Below are positions 16,064 to 25,082 of a DNA stretch of 64,000 bases, one piece after another (within the stretch, counting starts at the first letter, position 1; the number at the start of each line of letters is the position of its first letter). A program made the position numbers and the translations under genes. This DNA comes from an uncultured Pelagibacteraceae bacterium (GTDB lineage: Bacteria; Pseudomonadota; Alphaproteobacteria; Pelagibacterales; Pelagibacteraceae): NCBI GenBank assembly GCA_902598315.1, contig CACKBP010000002.1, positions 62,001 to 126,000 on the forward strand. The letters run 5' to 3'. A model generated the notes under the pieces. The model saw nothing but the letters and a program-made list of their open reading frames with translations. It was not told the DNA's origin and made no database searches.

Positions 16064-16933
16064 TTATTTTCTAAATCTTTTAATTAAACTTGAAGTATCC
16101 CATCTTTGGCCACCCATTTTTTGTACTTCACCATAATATTCATCAATTAGTTTTGTGATAGGTAAAGGTGAATTATTTTTCTTAGCTTCATCCATCGCTA
16201 TTTTTAAATCTTTTCTCATCCAATCAACTGCAAAACCATAATCAAATTTATCTTCAATCATTGTTTTATGTCTATTTTCCATTTGCCAAGATTGAGCTGC
16301 ACCTTTTGAAATTACCTCAATTACATCATGCATATTTAATCCTGCATTCATTCCAAAATTTATTGCTTCAGATAATCCTTGAACTAAACCTGCAATACAA
16401 ATTTGGTTTACCATCTTAGTTAACTGACCACTTCCTGATGGACCAAGAAGTTTAATCTTTTTACTGTAGCAATCGATTACTGGTTCAGCTTTTTTATAAG
16501 GAGCTTCATCTCCTCCAACCATTACAGTTAAAATTCCACCTTCAGCCCCCGCTTGTCCACCTGAAATAGGTGCATCCAAGAAATCAAAACCTTTTGATTT
16601 TGCTTCTTTGTAAAGTTCTCTGGCAATATTTGCTGATGCAGTAGTATTATCTACGTAGATCGCACCTTTTTTTGCAGTTTTAAATAAACCTTTGTCACCT
16701 AAAGTCACCTCTCTTAAATCATTATCGTTTCCGACACATGTAAAAATAAAATCGCAATCTTTTGCAGCATCCATTGGAGTATTTGCTATTTTACCATTGT
16801 ATTCTTTGACCCATTTTTCTGCTTTAGCTTTTGTTCGATTATAAACAGTTACATCATGACCACCTTTTGATATATAACCTGCCATAGGGTAACCCATAAC
16901 ACCCAAACCTATGAAAGCAACTTTACAACTCAT
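16064..16933 (-). CDS. Beta-hydroxyacid dehydrogenase (3-hydroxyisobutyrate/tartronate-semialdehyde reductase family)
   Basis: The 289 residues start with the NAD(P) motif FIGLGVMGYPMAGY, then have the substrate-loop SGGQAGAEGGILTVMVGG and the catalytic Lys in SGSGQLTKMVNQI, the standard order of this family. Candidates are 3-hydroxyisobutyrate dehydrogenase, GarR/GlxR, or a glyoxylate/succinic-semialdehyde reductase; sequence alone does not decide. Its ATG is only two bases from the ATG of the divergent MFS gene, so promoter sequences must lie inside coding DNA. Confidence 0.85.
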   Translation of the reverse strand: MSCKVAFIGLGVMGYPMAGYISKGGHDVTVYNRTKAKAEKWVKEYNGKIANTPMDAAKDCDFIFTCVGNDNDLREVTLGDKGLFKTAKKGAIYVDNTTASANIARELYKEAKSKGFDFLDAPISGGQAGAEGGILTVMVGGDEAPYKKAEPVIDCYSKKIKLLGPSGSGQLTKMVNQICIAGLVQGLSEAINFGMNAGLNMHDVIEVISKGAAQSWQMENRHKTMIEDKFDYGFAVDWMRKDLKIAMDEAKKNNSPLPITKLIDEYYGEVQKMGGQRWDTSSLIKRFRK

Positions 16934-16935
16934 AA

Positions 16936-18150
16936 ATGATTAACCTTTCAATAAATAAAAAAGTAATTATATTCGGATTTATATTTACATTTTTTTCAAG
17001 CTTTGGACAGAGTTTTTTTTTGGGATTGTTTAACGCACCAATTCGAAATGAACTAGGTATTACTCACGGACAATTTGGAAATATTTATGCTACTGCAACA
17101 ATATTTTCTAGTCTTTTACTTATATGGGTCGGAAAGAAAATCGATGAATATCAAATAATATATTATTCTTTTTTTGTTATTTTATTATTGTTTTTTTCAT
17201 CTTTATTTTTTTCTTTCATCAATAGCATTATTTTTTTATCAATCGGTATATTTTTAATGAGATTTTCTGGCCAAGGTTTAATGAGCCATACATCAACGAC
17301 TACAATCTCAAGATTTTTTGAAAAGTCTAGGGGGAAAGCTCTAAGTACAATTTGGTTTGGATTGTCATCTGCAGAATTTATTTTACCTGTATTAGTAACT
17401 TATCTTTTTGTAATTTATTCTTGGAGATCAGTTTGGCAAGGAATAGCAATTATCATCATCATATTTTTGCCTTTTGTAGTTTTAAATACAATTAAAAAAA
17501 TTAAATTAGATTCTAGAGAAAAAGATTTAGATCCTAAAAAAAATTTTAAAATTAAAAGCTGGAAAAGGAGAGAAGTAATTAAAGATTATAGGTTTTATAT
17601 TATCTCGCTTAACATGCTTGCGATGCCTTGGATAGCCACCGGAGTATTTGTATATCAGTCATTTATTTCAGACTCAAAAATGTGGAACATTTACACAATA
17701 CCAAAAGCATTTATGGTTTATTCGTTAGCTTCAATTATAACTTTATTTTTCTCAGGTTTTTTAGTCGATAAATTTACTAGTAGAAAATTAATTCCAATTA
17801 TGAATATACCTCTATTAATATCAATGTTTGTACTATTTTATTATCAGCATGAAATTTCGGCGTTTATTTTTTTAGGTTTAGTGGGTATTTCAAATGGATT
17901 AGCTAACGTCCTTGGGTCATCTACTTGGGCTGAAATATATGGAGTAAAATTTATTGGATCTATCAAAGCTTTGACCACAGCTTTTATGGTCTTTTCAACT
18001 GCTTTTGGAACAGCAGTATTTGGTTTGATGATAGACAATGGTTTTTCAATTGAAAATATTGCTTTTGTATCAGGCATATACATAGTTATTTCGTTATTTC
18101 TTTTAATATTAATAAGAAATAAGCTTGAACCTATTAAGCTTAGAAAATAA
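16936..18150 (+). CDS. Major facilitator superfamily transporter
   Basis: A 404-residue membrane protein with about twelve hydrophobic segments. FNAPIRNELGITHGQFGNIYA and the loop VGKKIDEYQI correspond to the first two helices and the MFS loop 2-3 motif; a second copy, FSGFLVDKFTSRKLIP, starts the second half. The tail EPIKLRK is cytoplasmic. Closest in style to nitrate/nitrite or organic-anion carriers, but substrate is unknown. The adjacent divergent dehydrogenase may act on the transported acid (inference). Confidence 0.85.
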   Translation: MINLSINKKVIIFGFIFTFFSSFGQSFFLGLFNAPIRNELGITHGQFGNIYATATIFSSLLLIWVGKKIDEYQIIYYSFFVILLLFFSSLFFSFINSIIFLSIGIFLMRFSGQGLMSHTSTTTISRFFEKSRGKALSTIWFGLSSAEFILPVLVTYLFVIYSWRSVWQGIAIIIIIFLPFVVLNTIKKIKLDSREKDLDPKKNFKIKSWKRREVIKDYRFYIISLNMLAMPWIATGVFVYQSFISDSKMWNIYTIPKAFMVYSLASIITLFFSGFLVDKFTSRKLIPIMNIPLLISMFVLFYYQHEISAFIFLGLVGISNGLANVLGSSTWAEIYGVKFIGSIKALTTAFMVFSTAFGTAVFGLMIDNGFSIENIAFVSGIYIVISLFLLILIRNKLEPIKLRK

Positions 18151-18188
18151 TTGATTTCTTAAGATTATTTGAATATATACTCTGCATC

Positions 18189-18686
18189 ATGGCAAGAATT
18201 ACCGTAGAAGACTGTTTAGAAAAAGTTGATAATCAATATGATCTAGTTTTGCTAGCCAAAGAAAGAACAGTTCAATTAAATGCCGGGGCTCCAATGTTAG
18301 TTGAAGAAGATAATGACAAACGAACAATTATATCATTAAGAGAGATTGGAGATGGAAAAATAGATGTTAAGGAAGTTGAAGCTAGCGCAATTAAAAGATT
18401 AAGAAAAGAACCAGATGAGTCTGAAGAACAAGAGGAAATTGAAGAGGAAACTAACGACGATTTTGAAAATTTATATAAAGGGCAGGTTTCTAAAAGTGGT
18501 GTAGCTATATTGCCTTCAAAAAGAACAAGAAGAATTCCTGAAGTAAAAAAACCAAGCTTGGCCGACGAAGCCCTTTCAGAGCTAAAAGCAGAGCAACCAG
18601 AGATTAAAGAAGAAAACTTAGATACAGAGGAAGCTCCTCTTGAATTAAGTGAAGAAGCACCAGCAGAAGAAAACAAATCAGAGTAG
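18189..18686 (+). CDS. rpoZ: DNA-directed RNA polymerase omega subunit with acidic tail
   Basis: The first ~75 residues are omega: MARITVEDCLEKVDNQYDLV, then LLAKERTVQLNAG and a helix ending near KRLRKEP. Omega helps fold and assemble the beta' subunit. After about residue 80 comes a long Glu-rich tail (for example ESEEQEEIEEETNDD) absent from the 91-residue E. coli protein, with a KRTRR patch in the middle. A TATACT at 18176-18181 sits only 7 bases before the ATG, so the leader may be very short. dusA follows after 3 bases. Confidence 0.9.
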   Translation: MARITVEDCLEKVDNQYDLVLLAKERTVQLNAGAPMLVEEDNDKRTIISLREIGDGKIDVKEVEASAIKRLRKEPDESEEQEEIEEETNDDFENLYKGQVSKSGVAILPSKRTRRIPEVKKPSLADEALSELKAEQPEIKEENLDTEEAPLELSEEAPAEENKSE

Positions 18687-18689
18687 ATT

Positions 18690-19673
18690 ATGAAGAAAAC
18701 TGTTTCAGTCGCACCTATGATGGATTGCACTGATAAGCACGAAATTTATTTTTTAAGTCTTATAAGCAAAAACATACATTTATACACTGAGATGATTGTA
18801 GCTAATGCTATTATAAGAGGTGACAGATCTAAACTACTTTCCTTTAAAAAAATAAATAATCCAGTTACACTTCAAGTCGGTGGGTCGAATCCAAACGAGC
18901 TTGCTGAAGCATGTAAGATTTCTGAAGATTACGGATATAAGGAAATAAATTTAAATTTAGGCTGCCCAAGTAAAAAAGTTCAAAAAAATAAATTTGGCGC
19001 ATGTCTCATGCAAGAACCAGATCTTGTAGCTAAATGTATTGAAGCAATGACTAAAGCAACTAAATTGCCTGTAACAATCAAAACAAGAATTGGTTACAAC
19101 GATGTTGAAAATTTTGAATTTTTAAAATCTTTTATTCAAACTACTAAAGATGCAGGTTCAAATAAATTTATAATTCACGCAAGAAAAGCTTTACTTAAAA
19201 AACTTACACCAAAAGAAAATCTAAATATTCCACCATTGAAATATGATTTTGTTTACAAACTGAAAGATTATTTTAAAGATGATGAGATAATTATTAATGG
19301 AGGAGTAAAAACAACAGAAGAAATTAAAAATCATTTAACAAAAGTAGACGGAGTGATGATTGGTAGAGCTATATATCACTCACCTTATTTTTTGGCAGAT
19401 ATTGAAAAAGAAATTTTTAAAAATGAAAATGTACCGTCAAGAACAGAAGTAATGGAAAATCTAATTCCTTATATTCAAGAACAAACATCAAAAGGTGTGC
19501 AGTTAAATCATATTATGAGACATACGGTTGGTTTGTTTCATGGGCAAAATGGTTCAAAAACTTGGAAACAATATCTATCTAAAAATATGTGCATAAGAGA
19601 TGCGGATTTACAAAAAGTAAATCATATTATGGATCAAGTTAGAAAAACTAATCCTGTTTCTTTAGAGAGATAG
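18690..19673 (+). CDS. dusA: tRNA-dihydrouridine synthase A
   Basis: DusA reduces uridines in the D-loop of tRNAs using FMN. SVAPMMDCTDKHEIYFL at the start, LNLGCPSKKVQKNKFGACLM with the active Cys, and INGGVKTTEEI as the flavin-phosphate site are in the family order. YTEMIVANAI and the HTVGLFHGQNGSKTWK helix are typical of the DusA branch. Length 327 is standard. It follows rpoZ by 3 bases and is followed at once by a transporter gene. Confidence 0.93.
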   Translation: MKKTVSVAPMMDCTDKHEIYFLSLISKNIHLYTEMIVANAIIRGDRSKLLSFKKINNPVTLQVGGSNPNELAEACKISEDYGYKEINLNLGCPSKKVQKNKFGACLMQEPDLVAKCIEAMTKATKLPVTIKTRIGYNDVENFEFLKSFIQTTKDAGSNKFIIHARKALLKKLTPKENLNIPPLKYDFVYKLKDYFKDDEIIINGGVKTTEEIKNHLTKVDGVMIGRAIYHSPYFLADIEKEIFKNENVPSRTEVMENLIPYIQEQTSKGVQLNHIMRHTVGLFHGQNGSKTWKQYLSKNMCIRDADLQKVNHIMDQVRKTNPVSLER

Positions 19674-19675
19674 TT

Positions 19676-20506
19676 TTGGATATCCTTTCCCAATCAGAAA
19701 TAATTTATTTAGTTTTAATAATGATTGCTACAGCAATACCTGCAGGGTTTGCGGCTGGACTTTTTGGCATTGGGGGAGGATTAGTAACAGTCCCTATATT
19801 GTTTTATATTTTCAGTTTTTCTGGAATAGAAACAGCTTATGTTATGCATTTAGCAGTAGGAACCTCATTTGGAATTATTATACCTACCTCAACAGTTTCT
19901 GTACTAACTCACCATCAACACAAAGCTGTAGATTTTAGTATTGTAAAAGGTTTTGGGTTTTTTGTTGCTACTGGAGTAATTCTAGGAACAATTTTCGCTG
20001 CAAGCTTAGAAACAAAACCTTTGATATTATTTTTTACTATAATTGTATATATTCTTGCGTTTTATTTACTTTTCTTAAAAGAAAAAGAGACAAATATAGA
20101 TATCAAAATAGGATTATTCTCAAAAGCCATTTCAGGTATTGTAAGCGGTTTTATTTCTGCACCAATGGGCATTGGTGGAGCTGTTATGAATGTACCAATT
20201 TTAAAATTTTTTGGTTATCCAATAAATAAAGCTATTGGTAGTGCAGCTGCAATTGGTTTTATTATTGCTTTATTTGGTGCAGGGGGGTTTTTAATCTCCG
20301 GCTCATACCTAGATGCTGATTTACCTTTGAGTATTGGATTTTTGAATATTCCTGCCTTTTTAGTTTTTTTTCCTATTACCGCATTCATGGCAAGACTTGG
20401 AGCAAAAGCTAGCCATAGAGTCGATAAAATGAGAATGACAAAATATTTTGGACTGTTTCTTATAGTTATTGGGACTAGATTTTTATACGAATATTTTAAA
20501 CTCTAA
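19676..20506 (+). CDS. TauE/SafE-type sulfite/organosulfonate exporter-like membrane protein
   Basis: A 276-residue protein with about eight membrane segments and two related glycine-rich stretches, AGLFGIGGGLVTVP and APMGIGGAVMNVP, which are diagnostic of the TauE/SafE family. Substrates in the family are sulfite, sulfoacetate and other anions; unresolved here. The reading frame begins with TTG at 19676, two bases after dusA stops; an ATG at 19721 would give a shorter first helix. The stop overlaps the next gene tail to tail by 4 bases. Confidence 0.85.
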   Translation: MDILSQSEIIYLVLIMIATAIPAGFAAGLFGIGGGLVTVPILFYIFSFSGIETAYVMHLAVGTSFGIIIPTSTVSVLTHHQHKAVDFSIVKGFGFFVATGVILGTIFAASLETKPLILFFTIIVYILAFYLLFLKEKETNIDIKIGLFSKAISGIVSGFISAPMGIGGAVMNVPILKFFGYPINKAIGSAAAIGFIIALFGAGGFLISGSYLDADLPLSIGFLNIPAFLVFFPITAFMARLGAKASHRVDKMRMTKYFGLFLIVIGTRFLYEYFKL

Positions 20507-21945
20507 ATTTTTTGATCATAATCTCCAATCTTTCCAGTTTTTTGTAAAAGATTATCTATAAATTCAAATATTTTTTTTTTACTCTCATTAGATTTGGTGC
20601 TCTCAGTCACAATAACTAATGAAGGCTTATTTGATGATGCTCTTATTAAGCCCCATGACCCATCCTCTAGGGAAAATCTCACACCATTAACTGTCAATAC
20701 TTCTACAATACTTTGATTATCAATTTTAATATCTTCATCTTTTAATTTCTTTACCTCTTTTACCATTTCATTAACTACTTTATATTTCTCCTCATCTTTA
20801 CAATAAGGAGCCATTGTTGGGGTTTGATAAGTTACTGGTAATGATCTTATAATTTCACTCATTTTTTTATTTTGATCTACGATGAGGCGGCAAACTTGTA
20901 TTGCTGAATTAATCCCATCATCATAACCATAACCTAAAGGTTGATTAAAGAAAAAATGCCCACTCTTCTCAAAACCTGCTAATGCTTTTTCCTTATTAAC
21001 TTTCCTTTTGATGTGTGAATGTCCGGTTTTCCAATATATAGTTTCACAATTATTTTCTTTCAAGATTTTATCATTTTTAAATAGCCCAGTCGATTTTACA
21101 TCAACGATAAATTTTGAATCCTTATGTTTACTTGAAAGATTTCTTGCAATTAGTAACCCAATTTTATCTGAGAATATTTCATTTCCTTGCTCATCTATTA
21201 CTCCACATCTATCTCCATCTCCATCAAAACCGAATCCAATATCTGCTTTATTATCTTTTACAGCTTTTGAAATAGCATGGAGCATTTCAAGATCTTCAGG
21301 ATTTGGATTATATTTTGGAAAGGACCAATCTAAATTACAATCTAATTCTATGACTTCGCATCCAATACCTTTTAAAATTTCTGGTGCAAATATTCCTGCC
21401 GTCCCGTTTCCACAAGCGACAACAGCTTTTATTTTTTTATTTATCTTATTTTTTGTAATCAAATCTTGAATATATACATTTTTAAAATTATCAATTTTTT
21501 TTAATGACCCATCTCCATTTAAAAATTTTTTATTTAAAGTAATATCTTTTAAGTTTGCCATTTCTTCAGGCGCATGTGTTAAACCTTTTTGAATACCCAT
21601 TTTCACACCTGTCCAACCGTTTTCATTATGACTAGCAGTTACCATAGCTATTGCGTCTGAGTTTAAATTAAACTGAGCAAAATAAACCATTGGAGAAAGA
21701 GACAAACCTACATCTTCAACATTACATCCAGTTGAAATCAAACCTTCAGTTAAAGCTTTTTTAATTTTCTCGCTGTAAGATCTATAATCATGACCAACTG
21801 TCACTCTAGGATTGTTTATTTTAGTGTTTTGAATGATTTGAGTTCCAAGGCCCTTGCCTAGATTAGTGATTCCCTCAATATCGATCTCTTTTTCAAAGAT
21901 CCACCTCGCGTCGTACTCTCTAAAACCATTCGGGTTGATTTTCAT
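20503..21945 (-). CDS. manB: Phosphomannomutase/phosphoglucomutase
   Basis: The 480-residue alpha-D-phosphohexomutase has the phosphoserine loop TASHNENGWTGVKMG, the metal loop DGDGDRCG, the sugar-binding GFEKSGH and the C-terminal phosphate loop RASSNKP, the four domain signatures in order. It interconverts mannose or glucose 1- and 6-phosphates, supplying GDP-mannose and glucose-1-phosphate for RmlA. N-terminal FREYDARWIF is typical of the PMM/PGM branch. Confidence 0.92.
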   Translation of the reverse strand: MKINPNGFREYDARWIFEKEIDIEGITNLGKGLGTQIIQNTKINNPRVTVGHDYRSYSEKIKKALTEGLISTGCNVEDVGLSLSPMVYFAQFNLNSDAIAMVTASHNENGWTGVKMGIQKGLTHAPEEMANLKDITLNKKFLNGDGSLKKIDNFKNVYIQDLITKNKINKKIKAVVACGNGTAGIFAPEILKGIGCEVIELDCNLDWSFPKYNPNPEDLEMLHAISKAVKDNKADIGFGFDGDGDRCGVIDEQGNEIFSDKIGLLIARNLSSKHKDSKFIVDVKSTGLFKNDKILKENNCETIYWKTGHSHIKRKVNKEKALAGFEKSGHFFFNQPLGYGYDDGINSAIQVCRLIVDQNKKMSEIIRSLPVTYQTPTMAPYCKDEEKYKVVNEMVKEVKKLKDEDIKIDNQSIVEVLTVNGVRFSLEDGSWGLIRASSNKPSLVIVTESTKSNESKKKIFEFIDNLLQKTGKIGDYDQKI

Positions 21946-22008
21946 TAGTAATAAATACTAGAGAATATAGGCATTTGTTATTAAATGTTTATTAACAAAA
22001 CTTTCCAC

Positions 22009-22037
22009 TTGCAAAATTAATCGGATGTTCTTATAAT
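22009..22037 (+). promoter_or_regulatory. Putative promoter of nrdAB
   Basis: TTGCAA at 22009-22014 and TATAAT at 22032-22037 are separated by 17 bases, a good sigma-70-type arrangement. It lies about 95 bases before the nrdA ATG, directly upstream of two NrdR-box-like sites that would overlap or follow the transcription start, a layout suited to repression. Confidence 0.55.
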
Positions 22038-22050
22038 GTTCTATTGATTT

Positions 22051-22066
22051 AGATGTTATATAGTAT
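22051..22066. promoter_or_regulatory. NrdR-box-like operator 1
   Basis: The 16-mer agatgttatatagtat agrees with the NrdR box ACACTATATATAGTGT at 11 of 16 positions by my count. Its start is exactly 31 bases before that of the second site, about three helical turns, as is usual for paired NrdR boxes ahead of ribonucleotide reductase genes. nrdR itself is not in this window. Confidence 0.6.
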
Positions 22067-22081
22067 ATTAACGTATCTGTA

Positions 22082-22097
22082 ACACAACATGTAGTTG
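22082..22097. promoter_or_regulatory. NrdR-box-like operator 2
   Basis: The 16-mer acacaacatgtagttg matches the NrdR consensus at 12 of 16 positions and overlaps an inverted repeat ACAAC-N5-GTTGT at 22084-22098. It is 34 bases before the nrdA start codon. Pairing with site 1 at a 31-base step is the main support. Confidence 0.65.
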
Positions 22098-22131
22098 TTT
22101 TGTTAACAAATCGAGTAAAAACAAGGAAAAT

Positions 22132-24081
22132 ATGAATAAAAGTGTATCATTGGCAATAGAGAAAGCTGTCGGCTCAATAAGCCAAAAAAACCAAAACGAA
22201 CTAAAGAATAACGGACCTAAGAAGCCTGATCTGTTCTCTTTATCTGGAGAGACTGAATTATTTCAAAACGAGAGGGGTATTACTATCAAGATCGATAGAT
22301 CTAGAGATGAAAATTTAACAGATTTTGGTAAAGCTACATTAACAGATAGATATTTAGGTCAAAACGAAAGTTTTCAAGATTTATTTGCAAGAGTTGCTAG
22401 CGTTTACGCTGATGATAATTTACATGCACAAAGAATTTACAATTACATAAGTAATTTATGGTTTATGCCCGCCACACCTGTTTTATCTAACGGCGGCACA
22501 GAAAGGGGACTACCGATTTCATGTTTCTTAAACGAAGCTAGTGATAGCCTAGAAGGAATCACAAATCTTTGGGAAGAAAATGTTTGGCTTGCAGCCAGAG
22601 GTGGCGGTATCGGAAGCTATTGGGGCAATCTAAGATCAATTGGAGAAAAAATAGGAAAGGTCGGAAAAACTTCTGGAATAATTCCATTCATAAAAGTAAT
22701 GGACTCTTTGACTTTGGCAATAAGCCAAGGCTCTTTAAGAAGAGGCTCAGCTGCTTGTTATTTACAAATTGATCATCCTGAAATTGAAGAGTTTATCGAA
22801 ATGAGAAGACCAACTGGTGGAGACGTAAATAGAAGATCTCTTAATTTACATCATGGTGTTTTAGTAACGGATGAGTTTATGAGAGCAGTAGAAACAGGTG
22901 GTCAATGGGCATTAAGAAGTCCTTACGATGGATCTGTACAACAAACTATACCAGCAAGAAATTTATGGATAAGATTATTGACTGCAAGAATTGAAACTGG
23001 TGAGCCTTACATCGTTTATATTGATACAGTTAACAGACAAATTCCTCAGCATCATAAGCTTGCCGGACTAAAAGTTAAAACATCTAATCTTTGTAGTGAA
23101 ATTACTTTACCAACCGGAATAGATAATGAGGGAAATCAAAGAACAGCTGTTTGTTGTTTGTCATCATTAAACTTGGACACATACGATCAGTGGAAAGATG
23201 ATCCACAATTTGTTGAAGACGTAATGAGATTTTTAGATAATGTTATGACTGATTTTATAAGTAGAGCCCCTGATGAGTTTGCTCACGCAAAATACTCAGC
23301 GATGAGAGAAAGAAGTGTTGGTCTTGGAGTTATGGGATTACACTCATACTTCCAGCAAAAAAATATTCCTTTTGGATCAGTAATGAGCAAAGTGTGGAAT
23401 AAAAAAATATTCCAGAATATTCAAGAGAAAGTTGACGAGGCTTCAAAAACTTTAGCTGATGAGAGAGGATCATGTCCTGATGCAGCAGAATATGGAATGA
23501 AGGAGAGATTTTCAAACAAAACTGCAATAGCTCCAACAGCTTCCATATCAATTATCTGTGGAGGATCTTCTCCTGGAATAGAACCTATTGCTGCCAACAG
23601 CTATACTCACAAAACACTTTCAGGTTCATTTAACGTTAGAAATAAATACCTAAAAAAGATACTTCAAAAATATAATAAAGATACAGATGAAGTTTGGTCA
23701 ACAATAACAACTAATCAAGGATCTGTATCACATTTAAATTTCTTAACAGCAAACGAAAAAGATACTTTTAAGACCGCTTTTGAAATTGATCAAAGATGGA
23801 TTGTTGAACTTGGAGCAGATAGAACACCTCACATTTCACAGGCACAGTCAGTAAATATTTTTGTTCCAGCAGATATTCATAAAAAAGAACTTCACGATAT
23901 TCATTTTCAAGCATGGAAAAAAGGTCTGAAAAGCCTTTATTACTGTAGATCCAAATCAATCCAAAGAGCTGAAAATGTAAACAATGGATCTTCAACAGAT
24001 GTGACAAAAAATGTTTACTCTGGAAAACAAGAATCAAATAATGAAAACAATAACTATGAGGAGTGTTTATCATGTCAGTAG
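22132..24081 (+). CDS. nrdA: Class I ribonucleotide reductase large (alpha) subunit
   Basis: The 649-residue protein reduces ribonucleotides to deoxyribonucleotides. The thiyl site is Asn319-Leu-Cys321-Ser-Glu323 (NLCSEI); Cys131 (PISCFL) and the Cys in AVCCLSSLNL form the reducible pair, and the tail ends CLSCQ, the thioredoxin-reducible CxxC. It is about 110 residues shorter than E. coli NrdA and lacks the N-terminal ATP-cone, so dATP activity-site feedback is probably absent and control may rest on NrdR. nrdB starts within its last codons. Confidence 0.94.
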   Translation: MNKSVSLAIEKAVGSISQKNQNELKNNGPKKPDLFSLSGETELFQNERGITIKIDRSRDENLTDFGKATLTDRYLGQNESFQDLFARVASVYADDNLHAQRIYNYISNLWFMPATPVLSNGGTERGLPISCFLNEASDSLEGITNLWEENVWLAARGGGIGSYWGNLRSIGEKIGKVGKTSGIIPFIKVMDSLTLAISQGSLRRGSAACYLQIDHPEIEEFIEMRRPTGGDVNRRSLNLHHGVLVTDEFMRAVETGGQWALRSPYDGSVQQTIPARNLWIRLLTARIETGEPYIVYIDTVNRQIPQHHKLAGLKVKTSNLCSEITLPTGIDNEGNQRTAVCCLSSLNLDTYDQWKDDPQFVEDVMRFLDNVMTDFISRAPDEFAHAKYSAMRERSVGLGVMGLHSYFQQKNIPFGSVMSKVWNKKIFQNIQEKVDEASKTLADERGSCPDAAEYGMKERFSNKTAIAPTASISIICGGSSPGIEPIAANSYTHKTLSGSFNVRNKYLKKILQKYNKDTDEVWSTITTNQGSVSHLNFLTANEKDTFKTAFEIDQRWIVELGADRTPHISQAQSVNIFVPADIHKKELHDIHFQAWKKGLKSLYYCRSKSIQRAENVNNGSSTDVTKNVYSGKQESNNENNNYEECLSCQ

Positions 24082-25079
24082 CAGAAAAAACTAAACCAAC
24101 AATAATCCAGCCTAATAAAATGGGCTTATTAGTAGAAAACCCAGTTTATAAACCCTTTAGATATCCATGGTGTTATGATGCCTGGTTAACTCAACAAAGA
24201 ATTCACTGGCTGCCAGAAGAGGTGCCCCTAGGAGATGATGTTAAAGATTGGCAGAAAAATTTATCAGTTGAAGAAAAAAATCTTTTAACACACATATTTA
24301 GATTCTTCACTCAAGCAGATGTTGAAGTAAACAATTGTTATTTAAGACACTACACAACTGTTTTTAAACCAACAGAAGTTTTAATGATGATGACAGCCTT
24401 TGCAGCAATGGAAACTGTTCACATCGCTGCTTATTCTCATCTGTTAGATACTATTGGTATGCCAGAGACAGAATATTCAGCATTTTTACAATACAAAGAA
24501 ATGAAAGATAAATATGATTACATGCAAGGTTTTGATGTTAAGTCAAAACATAACATAGCAATGACGATGGCCGTGTTCTCTGCTTTCACAGAAGGATTGC
24601 AATTGTTTGCTAGTTTCGCAATTTTATTAAACTTCCCTAGATTTAATAAAATGAAAGGAATGGGCCAAATTGTAACTTGGTCAGTCAGAGATGAAACATT
24701 GCACTGTAATTCTATGATCAGACTTTTCAGAGACTTCGTTAAAGAAGAACCTCAAATTTGGAACGATAAATTAAAAAATGAAATCTACGAAGCTTGTAAA
24801 ACAATTGTTCATCATGAAGACGCATTCATTGATCTTGCTTTTCAAATGGGTCCAATGCAAGGTTTAACGGCAGAAGAAGTTAAACAGTACATTAGGTTTA
24901 TTGGTAATAGAAGATTAGAGCAATTAGGTTTAAATCCTATTTACGATGTCAAGAAAAATCCTTTAACATGGTTAGATACAATGCTTAACGGAGTAGAGCA
25001 CATGAACTTTTTTGAAGGTAGAGCTACAGAATATTCTAAAGCATCTACAAAAGGTACATGGGGTGAGGTCTTTGCTTAA
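24072..25079 (+). CDS. nrdB: Class I ribonucleotide reductase small (beta) subunit
   Basis: NrdB carries the diiron centre and radical. Metal ligands appear as Asp in FFTQADVEV, Glu114 and His117 in AMETVHIAAY, Glu in FTEGLQLF, and Glu/His in DETLH. Tyr121 is four residues after His117, the position of the stable tyrosyl radical. I choose the ATG at 24072 over a GTG at 24063 because GAGGAG at 24058-24063 is a good ribosome-binding site 8 bases upstream. It overlaps nrdA by 10 bases. No ATP-cone is present. Confidence 0.94.
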   Translation: MSVAEKTKPTIIQPNKMGLLVENPVYKPFRYPWCYDAWLTQQRIHWLPEEVPLGDDVKDWQKNLSVEEKNLLTHIFRFFTQADVEVNNCYLRHYTTVFKPTEVLMMMTAFAAMETVHIAAYSHLLDTIGMPETEYSAFLQYKEMKDKYDYMQGFDVKSKHNIAMTMAVFSAFTEGLQLFASFAILLNFPRFNKMKGMGQIVTWSVRDETLHCNSMIRLFRDFVKEEPQIWNDKLKNEIYEACKTIVHHEDAFIDLAFQMGPMQGLTAEEVKQYIRFIGNRRLEQLGLNPIYDVKKNPLTWLDTMLNGVEHMNFFEGRATEYSKASTKGTWGEVFA

Positions 25080-25082
25080 TAA

